NCBI GenBank assembly: GCA_017507905.1 | Contig: JAFWAA010000027.1 | Location: 1 to 41,229, forward strand | From: Clostridia bacterium | GTDB lineage: Bacteria; Bacillota; Clostridia; Oscillospirales; CAG-272 | DNA: 41,229 nt | Reading direction: 5' to 3' | Part shown: piece by piece, positions 16,976-26,020 of the stretch | How positions within the stretch are numbered: position 1 is the first letter of the stretch | How the letters are laid out: each line of letters starts with the position of its first letter | Notes under the pieces: generated by a model | The model's input: only the letters and a program-made list of their open reading frames with translations | Databases searched by the model: none | Told to the model about the DNA's origin: nothing | Made by a program: the position numbers and the translations under genes

Positions 16976-18193
16976 TTACGCCAGTCTCGTCTCGAGGTTT
17001 TTGCGGATCGCGCTGATGAAATCACGGGAATTGACCGCCGTGGTCTTCGTGCCTTCCACAACAAGGCCCACAAGATCCTTGGTCATGATTCCCTGCTCCA
17101 GCGTGTCGATGCAAGCGCCCTCAAGAGCATCGGCAAAGCGGACAAGGTCGTCAAGACCGTCAAGCTCCCCTCTCTTGCGAAGCGCACCCGACCACGCGTA
17201 GATGGTGGCGATGGGATTGGTGGAGGTGTCCTCCCCCTTCAGGTAGCGGTAATAGTGACGGGTGACCGTGCCGTGTGCGGCCTCGTACTCGTAATTTCCG
17301 TCGGGAGAAACGAGCACCGAGGTCATCATGGCCAGAGAGCCGAAGGCAGTGGAGACCATGTCACTCATCACGTCGCCGTCATAGTTCTTGCACGCCCAGA
17401 TAAAACCGCCCTCGCTGCGGATCACGCGCGCAACGGCATCGTCGATCAGCGTGTAGAAGTAGGTGATCCCTGCCTCCTCAAAGGCTGCCTTGTACTCCTC
17501 GTCATAGATCTCCTGGAAGATCAGCTTGAAGGTCTGGTCGTACTGCTTGGAGATGGTGTCCTTGGTGGAGAACCACAGATCCTGCTTGGTGTTCAGGGCG
17601 TATTGGAAGCAGGAATGCGCAAAGGAACGAATGGAATCGTCCTTGTTGTAGCTTCCCTGCAAAACGCCTGCGCACTCAAAGTCGTAGACCGTCTCGCGGA
17701 AGGTCTCCTTTCCCGTCTTGTCGGTAAAGACAAGCTCCGCCTTTCCCTCTGCGGGAACGCGGTATTCGGTGGCCTTGTAAATGTCGCCGTAGGCGTGACG
17801 TGCGATGGTGATGGGCTTTTTCCAGTTGCGCACGGCGGGACGGATGCTGTCGATGAGAATGGGAGCGCGGAAGACCGTTCCGTCAAGGATCGCGCGAATG
17901 GTGCCGTTCGGGCTCTTCCACATCTGCGAGAGGTTATACTCCTCCACGCGCTGCTTGTTGGGCGTGATGGTGGCACACTTAACGGCAACGCCGTACTTCT
18001 TGGTCGCAAGAGCTGAATCCACCGTAACTTGGTCACCCGTTCTCTCGCGCTCGGGCAGACCGAGGTCGTAATACTCGGTCTTCAGATCGACGAAGGGCAA
18101 AAGAAGCTCGTCCTTGATCATCTGCCAGAGAATTCTGGTCATCTCGTCGCCGTCCATCTCGACCAGCGGCGTTTTCATCATAATCTTATTCAT
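16976..18193 (-). CDS. icd: NADP-dependent isocitrate dehydrogenase (eukaryotic-like type)
   Basis: A 405-aa decarboxylating dehydrogenase that converts isocitrate to 2-oxoglutarate. The sequence ([13 protein letters not shown] at the start, [43 protein letters not shown]) belongs to the homodimeric type shared with mitochondrial and cytosolic NADP-IDH rather than the E. coli type. It is the last gene of the citrate operon, 24 bases after aconitase. It supplies 2-oxoglutarate for glutamate synthesis and yields NADPH. Confidence 0.95.
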   Translation of the reverse strand: MNKIMMKTPLVEMDGDEMTRILWQMIKDELLLPFVDLKTEYYDLGLPERERTGDQVTVDSALATKKYGVAVKCATITPNKQRVEEYNLSQMWKSPNGTIRAILDGTVFRAPILIDSIRPAVRNWKKPITIARHAYGDIYKATEYRVPAEGKAELVFTDKTGKETFRETVYDFECAGVLQGSYNKDDSIRSFAHSCFQYALNTKQDLWFSTKDTISKQYDQTFKLIFQEIYDEEYKAAFEEAGITYFYTLIDDAVARVIRSEGGFIWACKNYDGDVMSDMVSTAFGSLAMMTSVLVSPDGNYEYEAAHGTVTRHYYRYLKGEDTSTNPIATIYAWSGALRKRGELDGLDDLVRFADALEGACIDTLEQGIMTKDLVGLVVEGTKTTAVNSRDFISAIRKNLETRLA

Positions 18194-18217
18194 GGCACTT
18201 GCCTCCTTGAGGAAAAT

Positions 18218-20146
18218 TCAGAGCTGCTTTCCGGTATAGGCCAGAAGGCTTCCCGACTTGAGGATCTCCTTCTGCCGCTCGGTAAAGGCGCAAACGACGG
18301 GGATCTTCTCGCCCGTGGTCTCGTTGCACAGGGTCATGCTTCCGCTATCCATGCCTGCCCAGACGCCGTCGATGGAGAGGACGTCGCCCTGCGATACCTT
18401 ATCGTAGTCCGCAGGATCGGCAAAGGTCAGGGGCATGATGCCCGCGTTGATGAGGTTTGCCACGTGAATGCGCGCAAAGCTCTTGGTGATCACGGCACGA
18501 ACGCCGAGATAGAGCGGCACGAGCGCAGCGTGCTCGCGCGAGGAGCCCTGACCGTAATTCGAGCCGCCGACAACGATGCTCTGCCCTGCGGCCTTGGCAC
18601 GCTCGGGGAAGGTCTTGTCGCAAACGCCGAAGCAGAACTGCGAAAGATACGGAATATTGGAGCGATACGGCAGGATCTTGGCACCGGCAGGCATGATGTG
18701 GTCGGTGGTGATGTTGTCGCCAACCTTAAGCACAAGCTCGGCACGCAGAGAATCCTTTTGCGGATAGCAATCCGGGAATTTTTTGATGTTCGGGCCGCGC
18801 AGGATCTCCAGATCCTTGGCCTCCTCAAGAGGAGCGGGAGGAATAACGGCGCTATCGTCGATGCGGAAGGCCTTGGGCATTTCGATCGCGGGCATTTCGC
18901 CAAGCAGAATGGGATCGGTGATCTCTCCGGTCAGCGCCGCGGCAACTGCGGTCTCGGGGGAGATCAGATAGACCTTTGCGTCTGCCGTTCCGCTTCTTCC
19001 CTCAAAGTTGCGGTTGAAGGTGCGCAGGCTCACGCCGCCCGAATTGGGCGAAAAGCCCATGCCGATGCAAGGACCGCAGGCACACTCCAAAACGCGCGCG
19101 CCGCTGGCCAGAATATCGGTCAGCGCACCGCACTCGGAGAGCATGGAAAGCACCTGCTTGGAGCCGGGCGAGATCGACAGGCTGACGCTTGGAGAAATGG
19201 TCTTTCCCTTGAGGAGAGCCGCCACCTTGAGCATATCCAGGAGCGAGGAATTCGTGCAGGAGCCGATGCAGACCTGGTCCACGCGCGTTCCCTTCAGGCT
19301 CTCCACCGTCACCACGTTGTCGGGACTGTGCGGGCAAGCGATCAGGGGCTTCAAGGCAGAAAGATCAATGTCGATCACGCGATCGTAGACCGCATCGGGA
19401 TCGCTGCAAAGCGGAACGTAATCTTCCTCGCGTCCCTCTGCACGCAAAAAGTCGCGCGTGACCTCGTCCGAGGGGAAGATCGACGTGGTGGCGCCAAGCT
19501 CGGTTCCCATATTGGTAATGGTTGCGCGCTCGGGCACGGAAAGCGTGGCAATTCCCTCGCCTCCCCACTCAATGATGGAGCCGACTCCGCCCTTGACCGA
19601 AAGGATCCGAAGGATCTCAAGGCTGACGTCCTTTGCCGTCACGAAGGGGCGAAACTTTCCGGTCAAGTTGACCTTGATCATCTTGGGCATGGTGATGTAG
19701 TAGGCACCGCCGCCCATGGCAACGGCCACGTCAAGGCCGCCCGCACCAAAGGCCAGCATACCGATGCCGCCGCCCGTGGGCGTGTGGCTGTCCGAGCCGA
19801 TCAGGGTCTTTCCGGGAATGCCGAAGCGCTCCAGGTGGACCTGGTGGCAAATGCCGTTTCCGGGACGGGAGAAATAAATGCCGTGCTTCTTGGCGATCGA
19901 CTGGATAAAGCGGTGATCGTCTGCATTCTCAAAACCGGATTGGAGGGTGTTGTGATCAATATACGCAACGCTTTTCTCGGTGCGTACGCGGTCGATGCCC
20001 ATGGATTCAAACTCCAGGTAGGCCATCGTTCCCGTGGCGTCCTGCGTCAGCGTCTGGTCGATGCGAAGCGCGATCTCACTGCCAACGGTCATTTCTCCGC
20101 TGATCAGGTGTGCCTTGATGATTTTTTGTGCAATGGTAAGTCCCAT
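18218..20146 (-). CDS. Aconitate hydratase (short, Aquifex-type)
   Basis: A 642-aa enzyme that isomerises citrate to isocitrate through a 4Fe-4S cluster. The cluster cysteines are C297 in IGSCTNSS and C357 and C360 in ACGPCIGMG. The substrate-side GSDSHTPTGGGIGMLAFG and FEGRSG segments are present, with a swivelling C-terminal domain carrying GGSNYGQGSSREHAA. At about 640 residues it is the shorter type, not the roughly 900-residue AcnA. The ATG is one base after the GntR stop. Genome context separates it from 3-isopropylmalate dehydratase. Confidence 0.93.
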   Translation of the reverse strand: MGLTIAQKIIKAHLISGEMTVGSEIALRIDQTLTQDATGTMAYLEFESMGIDRVRTEKSVAYIDHNTLQSGFENADDHRFIQSIAKKHGIYFSRPGNGICHQVHLERFGIPGKTLIGSDSHTPTGGGIGMLAFGAGGLDVAVAMGGGAYYITMPKMIKVNLTGKFRPFVTAKDVSLEILRILSVKGGVGSIIEWGGEGIATLSVPERATITNMGTELGATTSIFPSDEVTRDFLRAEGREEDYVPLCSDPDAVYDRVIDIDLSALKPLIACPHSPDNVVTVESLKGTRVDQVCIGSCTNSSLLDMLKVAALLKGKTISPSVSLSISPGSKQVLSMLSECGALTDILASGARVLECACGPCIGMGFSPNSGGVSLRTFNRNFEGRSGTADAKVYLISPETAVAAALTGEITDPILLGEMPAIEMPKAFRIDDSAVIPPAPLEEAKDLEILRGPNIKKFPDCYPQKDSLRAELVLKVGDNITTDHIMPAGAKILPYRSNIPYLSQFCFGVCDKTFPERAKAAGQSIVVGGSNYGQGSSREHAALVPLYLGVRAVITKSFARIHVANLINAGIMPLTFADPADYDKVSQGDVLSIDGVWAGMDSGSMTLCNETTGEKIPVVCAFTERQKEILKSGSLLAYTGKQL

Positions 20147-20147
20147 G

Positions 20148-20795
20148 TTATTCGATTCCTCGATTCAGAATATAGTCACGTGCATGAAGGATATGATCCA
20201 CGGTGTACTTCTCTGCCAGCTGCGGATCTCTCTTTTCGATGGCCTCAAAGATCGCGCGGTGCTCTCTTGCCGACTGCTCGGCGCGGGAGGAATTCTCCAC
20301 CGATACCTTGCGGTATTTCTTGACCTTTTTGTGCAGGGGGATCAGCGCGTCGTTGTAGACCGTGCTTCCGCTGAAGCGGTAGATCAGCTGATGGAAGCGG
20401 CTGTCCATCTGTCTGATGCGGTCGGCGTCTCCCTTGAGGACGTAAAACTCCTGCAATTCAAGCGTCTCGCGCAGCTCCGCGAGCTGCTCGTCGGTGATGC
20501 GCACGGCGGTCTCGGCCGAGACCATGCCCTCAATGCGGATGCGGATATTGAAGATGTCCTCCAGATCCTTTGCGGTAACGCCAAGGACGGTGATGCCCTT
20601 TCCCGTCGTGGAGATGATGTGCTCCTGCTCCAGACGGCTGAGTGCCTCGCGAATGGGGGTACGGCTGACACCGAGATCGCTGACCAGCATCATCTCGGTC
20701 AGCACGGTGCCTCGGGGGTATTTGCCCGAGAGAATATCGTTCTCCAGGCGTTCAAAGACCTTTTCCGCCAGGGATACGTTTCGATGATCTAACAT
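20148..20795 (-). CDS. GntR family (FCD) transcriptional regulator
   Basis: A 215-aa regulator with an N-terminal winged helix at about residues 10-75 (VFERLENDILSGKYPRG, then VSRTPIREALSRLEQE) and a C-terminal all-helical FCD effector domain. FCD members usually bind carboxylic acids. Being encoded between citrate synthase and aconitase, it probably senses a TCA-type acid and autoregulates this operon. The 24-bp palindrome at 22207-22230 over the operon promoter is its best candidate site. The ligand and the sign of control are inferred. Confidence 0.92.
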   Translation of the reverse strand: MLDHRNVSLAEKVFERLENDILSGKYPRGTVLTEMMLVSDLGVSRTPIREALSRLEQEHIISTTGKGITVLGVTAKDLEDIFNIRIRIEGMVSAETAVRITDEQLAELRETLELQEFYVLKGDADRIRQMDSRFHQLIYRFSGSTVYNDALIPLHKKVKKYRKVSVENSSRAEQSAREHRAIFEAIEKRDPQLAEKYTVDHILHARDYILNRGIE

Positions 20796-20809
20796 AAAAA
20801 GCTTCCTCC

Positions 20810-22186
20810 TTACAGTCTGCAGAAGCGTCCGCCCGAAAGCTCCTCGATCTTCTCCTCCAGCTCACCCGTGGAGATCGAGGTCTGACGTCCTGCCTCGTAT
20901 TCGTCGTCGATCCATTTCTTGAGCGAAACCACAAGAGGATCGCGCTTGTCTACGGCCTCGCCCGCCGTGAGTCGGTAGTTCTCGTTGATCCAGTAAGCAA
21001 TTCCTGCAAGTCCAGAGGTCTTACTGATCATGACCGATGCACTGCGGTTGAGGATCTTCTTGGTATCAAAGATGTTGTAGATCTCCTCATCCTTGAGCAG
21101 ACCGTCGGCGTGAATACCCGCACGGGTAACGTTGAAGTTGCGGCCGACGAAGGGGGTCATGGGCGGGATCTCATAGCCCATCTCGTTCTTGAAATAATCC
21201 GCGATCTCGGTGATCACCGTGGGATCCATGCCGTCAAAGGAGCCGCGCAAGGAGGCGTACTCAAAGACCATAGCCTCAAGCGGCACGTTGCCCGTTCGCT
21301 CGCCGATGCCAAGCAAGGAGCAGTTCACGCCGCAGGCGCCGTAGAGCCAGGCCGTGCTTGCATTGGCGACCGCCTTGTAAAAGTCGTTGTGTCCGTGCCA
21401 CTCCAGCATCTCGCTGGGCACGTCGGAATAGTGCTGCAGACCGTAGATAATTCCGGGAACGCTTCTGGGAAGCGCGACCTCGGTGAACGGAATGCCATAG
21501 CCCATGGTATCGCAGGCGCGGATACGCACGGGGATCTTGGCGTCTCTCGACATCTTCATCAGCTCGTTGACGAAGGGCACGACGAAGCCGTAGAAATCCG
21601 CACGCGTAATATCCTCCAGGTGGCAGCGCGGCATAACACCCGCCTCAAAGGCCTCGGCAACCGTTTGCAGATAGTAGTTCATGCACTCCTTACGCGTCAT
21701 CTTCATCTTGTTGAAGATGTGATAGTCGCTGCAGGAGACGAGAATACCCGTCTCGCGAATGCCCAGGTTGCGCACCAGCTTGAAGTCCTCCTTGCTGGCG
21801 CGGATCCACGTGGTGATCTCGGGGAACTTGAGGCCAAGTTCCTGGCACTGTGCAATGGCGTCTCTGTCCTTCTTGCTGTAAACGAAGAACTCGGTCTGAC
21901 GGATGATGCCGTAGGGGCCGCTCAGGCGAGAGAGCATCTTGTACAGATCGACGATCTGCTTGACGGTATACGGCTCGACCGACTGCTGTCCGTCGCGGAA
22001 GGAGGTATCCGTGATCCAGATATCCTCGGGCATGCCCAGCGGCACGCGGCGATGGTTAAAGGCGACGCGCGGAACGTCGGTGTAAGGATAAACGTCGCGG
22101 TAAAGGTTGGGGGTTGCAACGTCCTGCAAGGAATAGCGGTAGCTCTCCTCCTCGAGCAGATTTGACTTCCCGGAAATTTCCAGCAT
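20810..22186 (-). CDS. Probable Re-citrate synthase (HMGL-like family)
   Basis: A 458-aa protein of the HMG-CoA lyase-like/alpha-isopropylmalate synthase family. The metal and catalytic motif is DTSFRDGQQS (from D60) instead of the DTTLRDGEQ of LeuA. H264 and H266 lie in EWHGHNDF, and GERTGN follows. This wording matches Re-citrate synthases known from Clostridium kluyveri. With aconitase and IDH in the same operon, citrate formation from oxaloacetate and acetyl-CoA is much more likely than homocitrate or isopropylmalate synthesis. The ATG at 22186 has AGGAGG 8 bases upstream; an earlier ATG would lie in the promoter region. Confidence 0.88.
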   Translation of the reverse strand: MLEISGKSNLLEEESYRYSLQDVATPNLYRDVYPYTDVPRVAFNHRRVPLGMPEDIWITDTSFRDGQQSVEPYTVKQIVDLYKMLSRLSGPYGIIRQTEFFVYSKKDRDAIAQCQELGLKFPEITTWIRASKEDFKLVRNLGIRETGILVSCSDYHIFNKMKMTRKECMNYYLQTVAEAFEAGVMPRCHLEDITRADFYGFVVPFVNELMKMSRDAKIPVRIRACDTMGYGIPFTEVALPRSVPGIIYGLQHYSDVPSEMLEWHGHNDFYKAVANASTAWLYGACGVNCSLLGIGERTGNVPLEAMVFEYASLRGSFDGMDPTVITEIADYFKNEMGYEIPPMTPFVGRNFNVTRAGIHADGLLKDEEIYNIFDTKKILNRSASVMISKTSGLAGIAYWINENYRLTAGEAVDKRDPLVVSLKKWIDDEYEAGRQTSISTGELEEKIEELSGGRFCRL

Positions 22187-22206
22187 AGCTTGTTCCTCCT
22201 CGAAAA

Positions 22207-22230
22207 TGTATGATTGTATACAATTATACA
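22207..22230. promoter_or_regulatory. 24-bp operator palindrome over the citrate operon promoter
   Basis: TGTAT-g-ATTGTATACAAT-t-ATACA is a 24-bp inverted repeat with a single mismatched pair (22212/22225), centred at 22218/22219. The core TTGTATACAA resembles half-sites of GntR-FCD regulators. It covers the -10 box, so binding would block transcription. The GntR protein encoded in the operon is the likely ligand. Confidence 0.75.
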
Positions 22231-22251
22231 CCTATTCCTGCATTTTGTCAA
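22223..22251 (-). promoter_or_regulatory. Promoter of the citrate operon
   Basis: On the minus strand, TTGACA (22246-22251), 17 bp, TATAAT (22223-22228). It is a perfect consensus overlapped by the operator palindrome. Confidence 0.88.
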
Positions 22252-22314
22252 GAGGATACGCCAAAACCGCTCTTGAAAAAAGCAACAAAAATAAGCAAAA
22301 ATCATGGCAGGCTC

Positions 22315-22342
22315 TTGACACCTTCTCTAAAAATGCTATAAT
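22315..22342 (+). promoter_or_regulatory. Promoter of yfcE
   Basis: TTGACA (22315-22320), 16 bp, TATAAT (22337-22342), with extended -10 TG at 22334-22335. It is divergent from the citrate operon promoter about 65 bp away. Confidence 0.85.
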
Positions 22343-22398
22343 AATTACAGTATAGAAGATCCGTATACGAAATACCCTCTGGAAGGACGGAAAACAGC

Positions 22399-22941
22399 AT
22401 GAAGCTTATGATCGCATCCGATATTCACGGCTCTGCCTATTACGCAAGGCAGCTCCTTGACGCCGAGGCGCGGGAGCAGCCCGACCGCCTGCTTCTCCTT
22501 GGCGATCTGCTCTATCACGGGCCGCGCAACGATCTGCCGCGCGACTATGCCCCAAAGCAGGTGATCGAGATGCTCAATCCCTTATCCGCAAGGCTCCTTT
22601 GCGTCAGGGGAAACTGTGAGGCCGAGGTGGATCAGATGGTGCTCTCCTTCCCCGTTCTTGCCGATTACGCCTGGATCGAGACGGACGGCGTGCGCATCTT
22701 TGCCACGCACGGACACCTCTACGGCGAGGACAATCCCCCTCCCCTCTCCAAGGGCGATTTTCTGCTCTGCGGACACACCCACGTCCCGGCCGTTCGCTCT
22801 CACGGCGATTGGACCTACCTCAATCCCGACTCGGTCTCGATCCCCAAGGAGGGCTCGGCGCACGGCTATATGCTCCTGGAGGGCAGAACGCTTTGCCACA
22901 AGACGCTTGACGGAACGCTTCTTTCCGCGCATACCCTTTGA
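22399..22941 (+). CDS. yfcE: YfcE-type metallophosphodiesterase
   Basis: A 180-aa calcineurin-like phosphoesterase. The dinuclear metal motifs are in order: SDIHGS (D8, H10), GDLLYHGP, RGNCE, ATHGH and CGHTH. Length and the NDLPRDYAPKQV segment fit the YfcE subfamily of phosphodiesterases active on artificial diesters; the natural substrate is unclear. It is monocistronic, with its own promoter and terminator. Confidence 0.93.
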   Translation: MKLMIASDIHGSAYYARQLLDAEAREQPDRLLLLGDLLYHGPRNDLPRDYAPKQVIEMLNPLSARLLCVRGNCEAEVDQMVLSFPVLADYAWIETDGVRIFATHGHLYGEDNPPPLSKGDFLLCGHTHVPAVRSHGDWTYLNPDSVSIPKEGSAHGYMLLEGRTLCHKTLDGTLLSAHTL

Positions 22942-22946
22942 ACAAG

Positions 22947-22986
22947 AAACGGACGGTCTTCCCTTATGGGAGGACAGTCCGTTTTT
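22947..22986 (+). terminator. Terminator of yfcE
   Basis: A long imperfect hairpin: AAACGGAC (22947-22954) pairs with GTCCGTTT, with an inner stem GTCTTCCC/GGGAGGAC and loop TTAT, ending in TTTTT (22982-22986). It may also weakly terminate dinB on the other strand. Confidence 0.85.
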
Positions 22987-22989
22987 GTC

Positions 22990-24237
22990 TTATTTTTTGC
23001 GCTCCGCCTCGAGCTTTGCCCGATGCTTTTTTCCCACGCCGTCACCCGATCCGCAGGAGGCCCTGCCGATGGTGTGATAGCCAAAGCGATTGCGGATCTC
23101 GTCCACCGCACGGTCCACGCGGCGCGCCTTCTCCTTGCCCTCGTCCTCCGAGAACAGAGAGAGCTGCACCTCCTCGCCCTCGCGGCGGATCTCGCCGAGG
23201 GCAACGCCGAGCAGACGCAGAGGGGTGTGCCCGTCCCAAAGCTCCGCAAAAAGAGCGCGCGCCACCGAAAAGATCTCGTCGGTGATGTCGGTTGGTGCGG
23301 TCAGCTTGCGCTGGTGGGAGCTATCCTTGAAGTGATTGGTGCGGATCGTGACCGAGATGCAATAGGCCGAGGCGCGGTCGGCACGCATACGTGAGGCCAC
23401 GCTGTCGGATAAGGCCAGGAGCAGGCGGTTGCCTTCCTCCCAGTCGGTCAGATCGGTGGGAAGCGTTGTGGAGATGCTATATCCCTTCGCCTCCTCGTGC
23501 TCGGCCTGCACGGGAGAAGGATCAATGCCGTTGGCATAGCGGTGAAGATGCTCTCCCTGCTTGTTGCCCAAAAGTGCCTTGAGGGTCTGCTCATCGGTGG
23601 CGGCAAGCTCGCCGATCGTGCGGATAAAGGCCCGCTCCAGCCGCTGTGCGGTGGAGGCACCCACGGTGAAAAGGTCTCTCACGGGCAGCGGATGCATCTT
23701 CTCGCGGATCTCCTCCGCAAACAGCGTATGCACGCGATCGGGCTTTTCAAAGTCGCTTGCCATTTTGGCCAAGAGCTTGTTCGAGCCGATCCCCACGTTG
23801 ACGGTAAAGCCGAGCGTGTCGCGGATCTCGTCCTTGATCCTGTGCGCGATGGCGATCGGATCGGGATAGAGCATCGAGGTTCCGCTCATGTCCAGAAAGC
23901 ACTCGTCAATGGAATACTGCTCCACCACGGGCGCGTATTTTCGGCAGATCGCGAGAAAGGCCTTTGAGCTTTTCTCATAGAGCGCAAAATCCGGCTTGGC
24001 CAGGATCAGCGTCGGGCATTTGCGCAGAGCCTGCGCGATGGGCTCGCCGGTCTGCACGCCGTACGCCTTTGCGGGAATGGACTTGGCCAGGATCACGCCG
24101 GTACGCTTTTCGCGATCGCCGCCGATGGCCGAGGGGAAAAGACGCAGGTCCTGCTTGTCCCCTGCCTGCAATCTGCGAACGGCCTCCCAGGAAAGGAAGG
24201 CGCTGTTGACGTCAATATGAAAGATCAGGCGCTCCAT
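22990..24237 (-). CDS. dinB: DNA polymerase IV (Y family)
   Basis: A 415-aa translesion polymerase. The catalytic acidic residues are D9 (HIDVNSAF) and D111-E112 (YSIDECFLD). The fingers/thumb part and the little-finger domain follow. A beta-clamp binding motif QLSLF lies near residue 360, and the tail is basic. I use the ATG at 24237 (MERLIFHIDVN); the 49 residues upstream read through the promoter. No Firmicute LexA box is visible at the promoter, so SOS control is not evident. Confidence 0.95.
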   Translation of the reverse strand: MERLIFHIDVNSAFLSWEAVRRLQAGDKQDLRLFPSAIGGDREKRTGVILAKSIPAKAYGVQTGEPIAQALRKCPTLILAKPDFALYEKSSKAFLAICRKYAPVVEQYSIDECFLDMSGTSMLYPDPIAIAHRIKDEIRDTLGFTVNVGIGSNKLLAKMASDFEKPDRVHTLFAEEIREKMHPLPVRDLFTVGASTAQRLERAFIRTIGELAATDEQTLKALLGNKQGEHLHRYANGIDPSPVQAEHEEAKGYSISTTLPTDLTDWEEGNRLLLALSDSVASRMRADRASAYCISVTIRTNHFKDSSHQRKLTAPTDITDEIFSVARALFAELWDGHTPLRLLGVALGEIRREGEEVQLSLFSEDEGKEKARRVDRAVDEIRNRFGYHTIGRASCGSGDGVGKKHRAKLEAERKK

Positions 24238-24276
24238 TCTTCCCTCTCCCTTCTGCCCATAGCGGTTTCTGTCTCT

Positions 24277-24305
24277 ATTATAACGGAAGACAGCGAAAAT
24301 GTCAA
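24277..24305 (-). promoter_or_regulatory. Promoter of dinB
   Basis: On the minus strand, TTGACA (24300-24305), 17 bp, TATAAT (24277-24282): a perfect consensus. Confidence 0.85.
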
Positions 24306-24414
24306 TCGGCATTTTCTCCGCTTTGACGGAAACGCATTGCGCATTCACGACACGATGCCTTCTCAAAGGATGAAGCTTTCCCAAAAGATGAAGAAATGAT
24401 AAATTTTACCCCCC

Positions 24415-24443
24415 TTGATTTTTTAGGGAAAATATGGTATACT
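24415..24443 (+). promoter_or_regulatory. Promoter of the lipoprotein gene
   Basis: TTGATT (24415-24420), 17 bp, TATACT (24438-24443), with extended -10 TG at 24435-24436. Confidence 0.72.
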
Positions 24444-24499
24444 GGTCTTGGCGAAACGCCGATCGGAAAACGAAGACCTTACGAAAGGAGCTTACGAAG

Positions 24500-25837
24500 A
24501 TGAAAAAAATCCTGTCTATCCTCTTACTCGGCGCCCTTTTGCTTTTGTGCTTTTCGGGGTGCACAACGCCGACCGATCCCCAAGGCGGGACGGAAACCGA
24601 TCCCGAAAGCACTCCTGTTACCGATGAAACCGACCCTGAAGATCCAAATGAGGATGACCCGGGTGACACAGCATACAAGCTGACCGTCTGTGACTATTGG
24701 GGGTACCTTGTCAATTCTCTGGATGAATACTATGAAGCGGGCGAAGAGGTTGCAGTTACACTTGAATTTTTGTCGGGCCCCTCGGTTGGAATCGAGTTGA
24801 ACGGTGCGTATATCGGCACAAATGCTGATACACAATATAACGGTGTTTATCCGATCATCACCTTTACTATGCCTGCAAAAGATAGCGTTCTTTACACTAC
24901 ACAAAACGGAGATATAGGGTTCGTATCTACCTTTTCACGTGCAGGCTCCGGAAGAGATCCCGATATTTGGAATAACGCATTAAATGTAAGCAAATTAGGC
25001 GAAAGCAATCCTTATAACCTGCCGATATATAAGTTCGATACCTTATCCGACCTTGAAAAATTCAAGAGTGATTTTGGCGGAGAAAGCGGCTTTAATTACG
25101 GCTGGGATGAAGTTCCGTCATTAAATGATGCAACGAAATACTATGATGAAGCTTTCTTTGACCGATATACGCTGATGCTTGTTTATGTAGACGCATCCAG
25201 CGGATCTTATCGGTTTGGCTTCAAGGACATAACGATTGACGGTGGTTATCTCTGTATTCAGGTAGAACAAACAAACAATCCGAAAGTCGGCACAGATGAT
25301 ATGGCTGCCTGGTTTATTACGGTTGCCGTACCCGACAGTATGGTTGAAAACGTTACCGAGATTGATGCTATTTTTGATGCGGACAGCTTTTTGGATCTGC
25401 CGGGAACGAATCTTGAATTTTGGATCGCCGAAAACGTTGACGGCTTTGATTTTTCTTCCCATCAGGAAAAATACGGACTGTTTGGTGGAAAAGAGTATTA
25501 TGGAAAGGGTTACGTTCCAACGACAACCGCGAGTGGGGTGCAGATTGACCCCGAGCATTGCGTTATTTATACGGTAACCTCATATCCGGATTATTCCGAC
25601 AAGGCGCAGCACGTTACAGGGATTTATATTACCGATCCCGAGATCTCGTTTTACGGTATCAGCCTCAATTCGTCATTTGATGACTTTGAGCGTTGCATCA
25701 CACAACAGGGATTTGAAATTACCGAATCAAGCGAGCATCAGCGTACCGCCAGAAAAGGAAAATATTCGATCACCTTTACCAAGAAATGGATCATGATTCG
25801 CGTTGAGGTTGAAAACAAGAACGAGATCATTTTCTAA
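24500..25837 (+). CDS. Lipoprotein of unknown function
   Basis: A 445-aa exported protein not recognised as a known family. A signal peptide with a long hydrophobic run ends in a lipobox FSGC (cysteine at about residue 20). A low-complexity acidic Thr/Pro/Asp/Glu linker of about 35 residues follows, typical of a spacer from membrane to ectodomain. The mature part looks beta-rich, and its last 70 residues (FYGISLNSSFDDFERCI onward) look like a separate small domain. The ATG at 24500 follows AAAGGAG. The gene is clearly AT-richer than its neighbours: two 60-base lines give 33% and 40% GC, against 67% in a line of nfnB. That suggests acquisition or relaxed selection. Confidence 0.8.
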   Translation: MKKILSILLLGALLLLCFSGCTTPTDPQGGTETDPESTPVTDETDPEDPNEDDPGDTAYKLTVCDYWGYLVNSLDEYYEAGEEVAVTLEFLSGPSVGIELNGAYIGTNADTQYNGVYPIITFTMPAKDSVLYTTQNGDIGFVSTFSRAGSGRDPDIWNNALNVSKLGESNPYNLPIYKFDTLSDLEKFKSDFGGESGFNYGWDEVPSLNDATKYYDEAFFDRYTLMLVYVDASSGSYRFGFKDITIDGGYLCIQVEQTNNPKVGTDDMAAWFITVAVPDSMVENVTEIDAIFDADSFLDLPGTNLEFWIAENVDGFDFSSHQEKYGLFGGKEYYGKGYVPTTTASGVQIDPEHCVIYTVTSYPDYSDKAQHVTGIYITDPEISFYGISLNSSFDDFERCITQQGFEITESSEHQRTARKGKYSITFTKKWIMIRVEVENKNEIIF

Positions 25838-25883
25838 GTGCCGGATCGGAACGGATCAACCGTAGTAAAGAAACCGTTTCTTC

Positions 25884-25912
25884 GGGTGCCGCATCGTGCG
25901 GCACCCTTTTTT
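25884..25912 (+). terminator. Terminator of the lipoprotein gene
   Basis: 10-bp stem 25884-25893 / 25897-25906 (GGGTGCCGCA with TGCGGCACCC), followed by six T. Confidence 0.93.
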
Positions 25913-25953
25913 GGTTCAGCACCGCATCGCACCGACTTTCTTTGCTCTTTCTA

Positions 25954-25982
25954 TTGACGGGGGAACGAAAGTGTGCTATAAT
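25954..25982 (+). promoter_or_regulatory. Promoter of nfnAB
   Basis: TTGACG (25954-25959), 17 bp, TATAAT (25977-25982), with extended -10 TG at 25974-25975. Confidence 0.85.
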
Positions 25983-26020
25983 GAAAGGTAATCTCATCGA
26001 CATATACAAGGAGAATTTCC

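Noticed and set aside
20810-22186. 2-isopropylmalate or homocitrate synthase
   Set aside because: The DTSFRDGQQS signature and operon partners aconitase and IDH favour Re-citrate synthase; no leucine or lysine-aminoadipate genes are adjacent.
24238-24310. SOS (LexA) control of dinB
   Set aside because: No CGAACNNNNGTTYC-like palindrome at or near the promoter.
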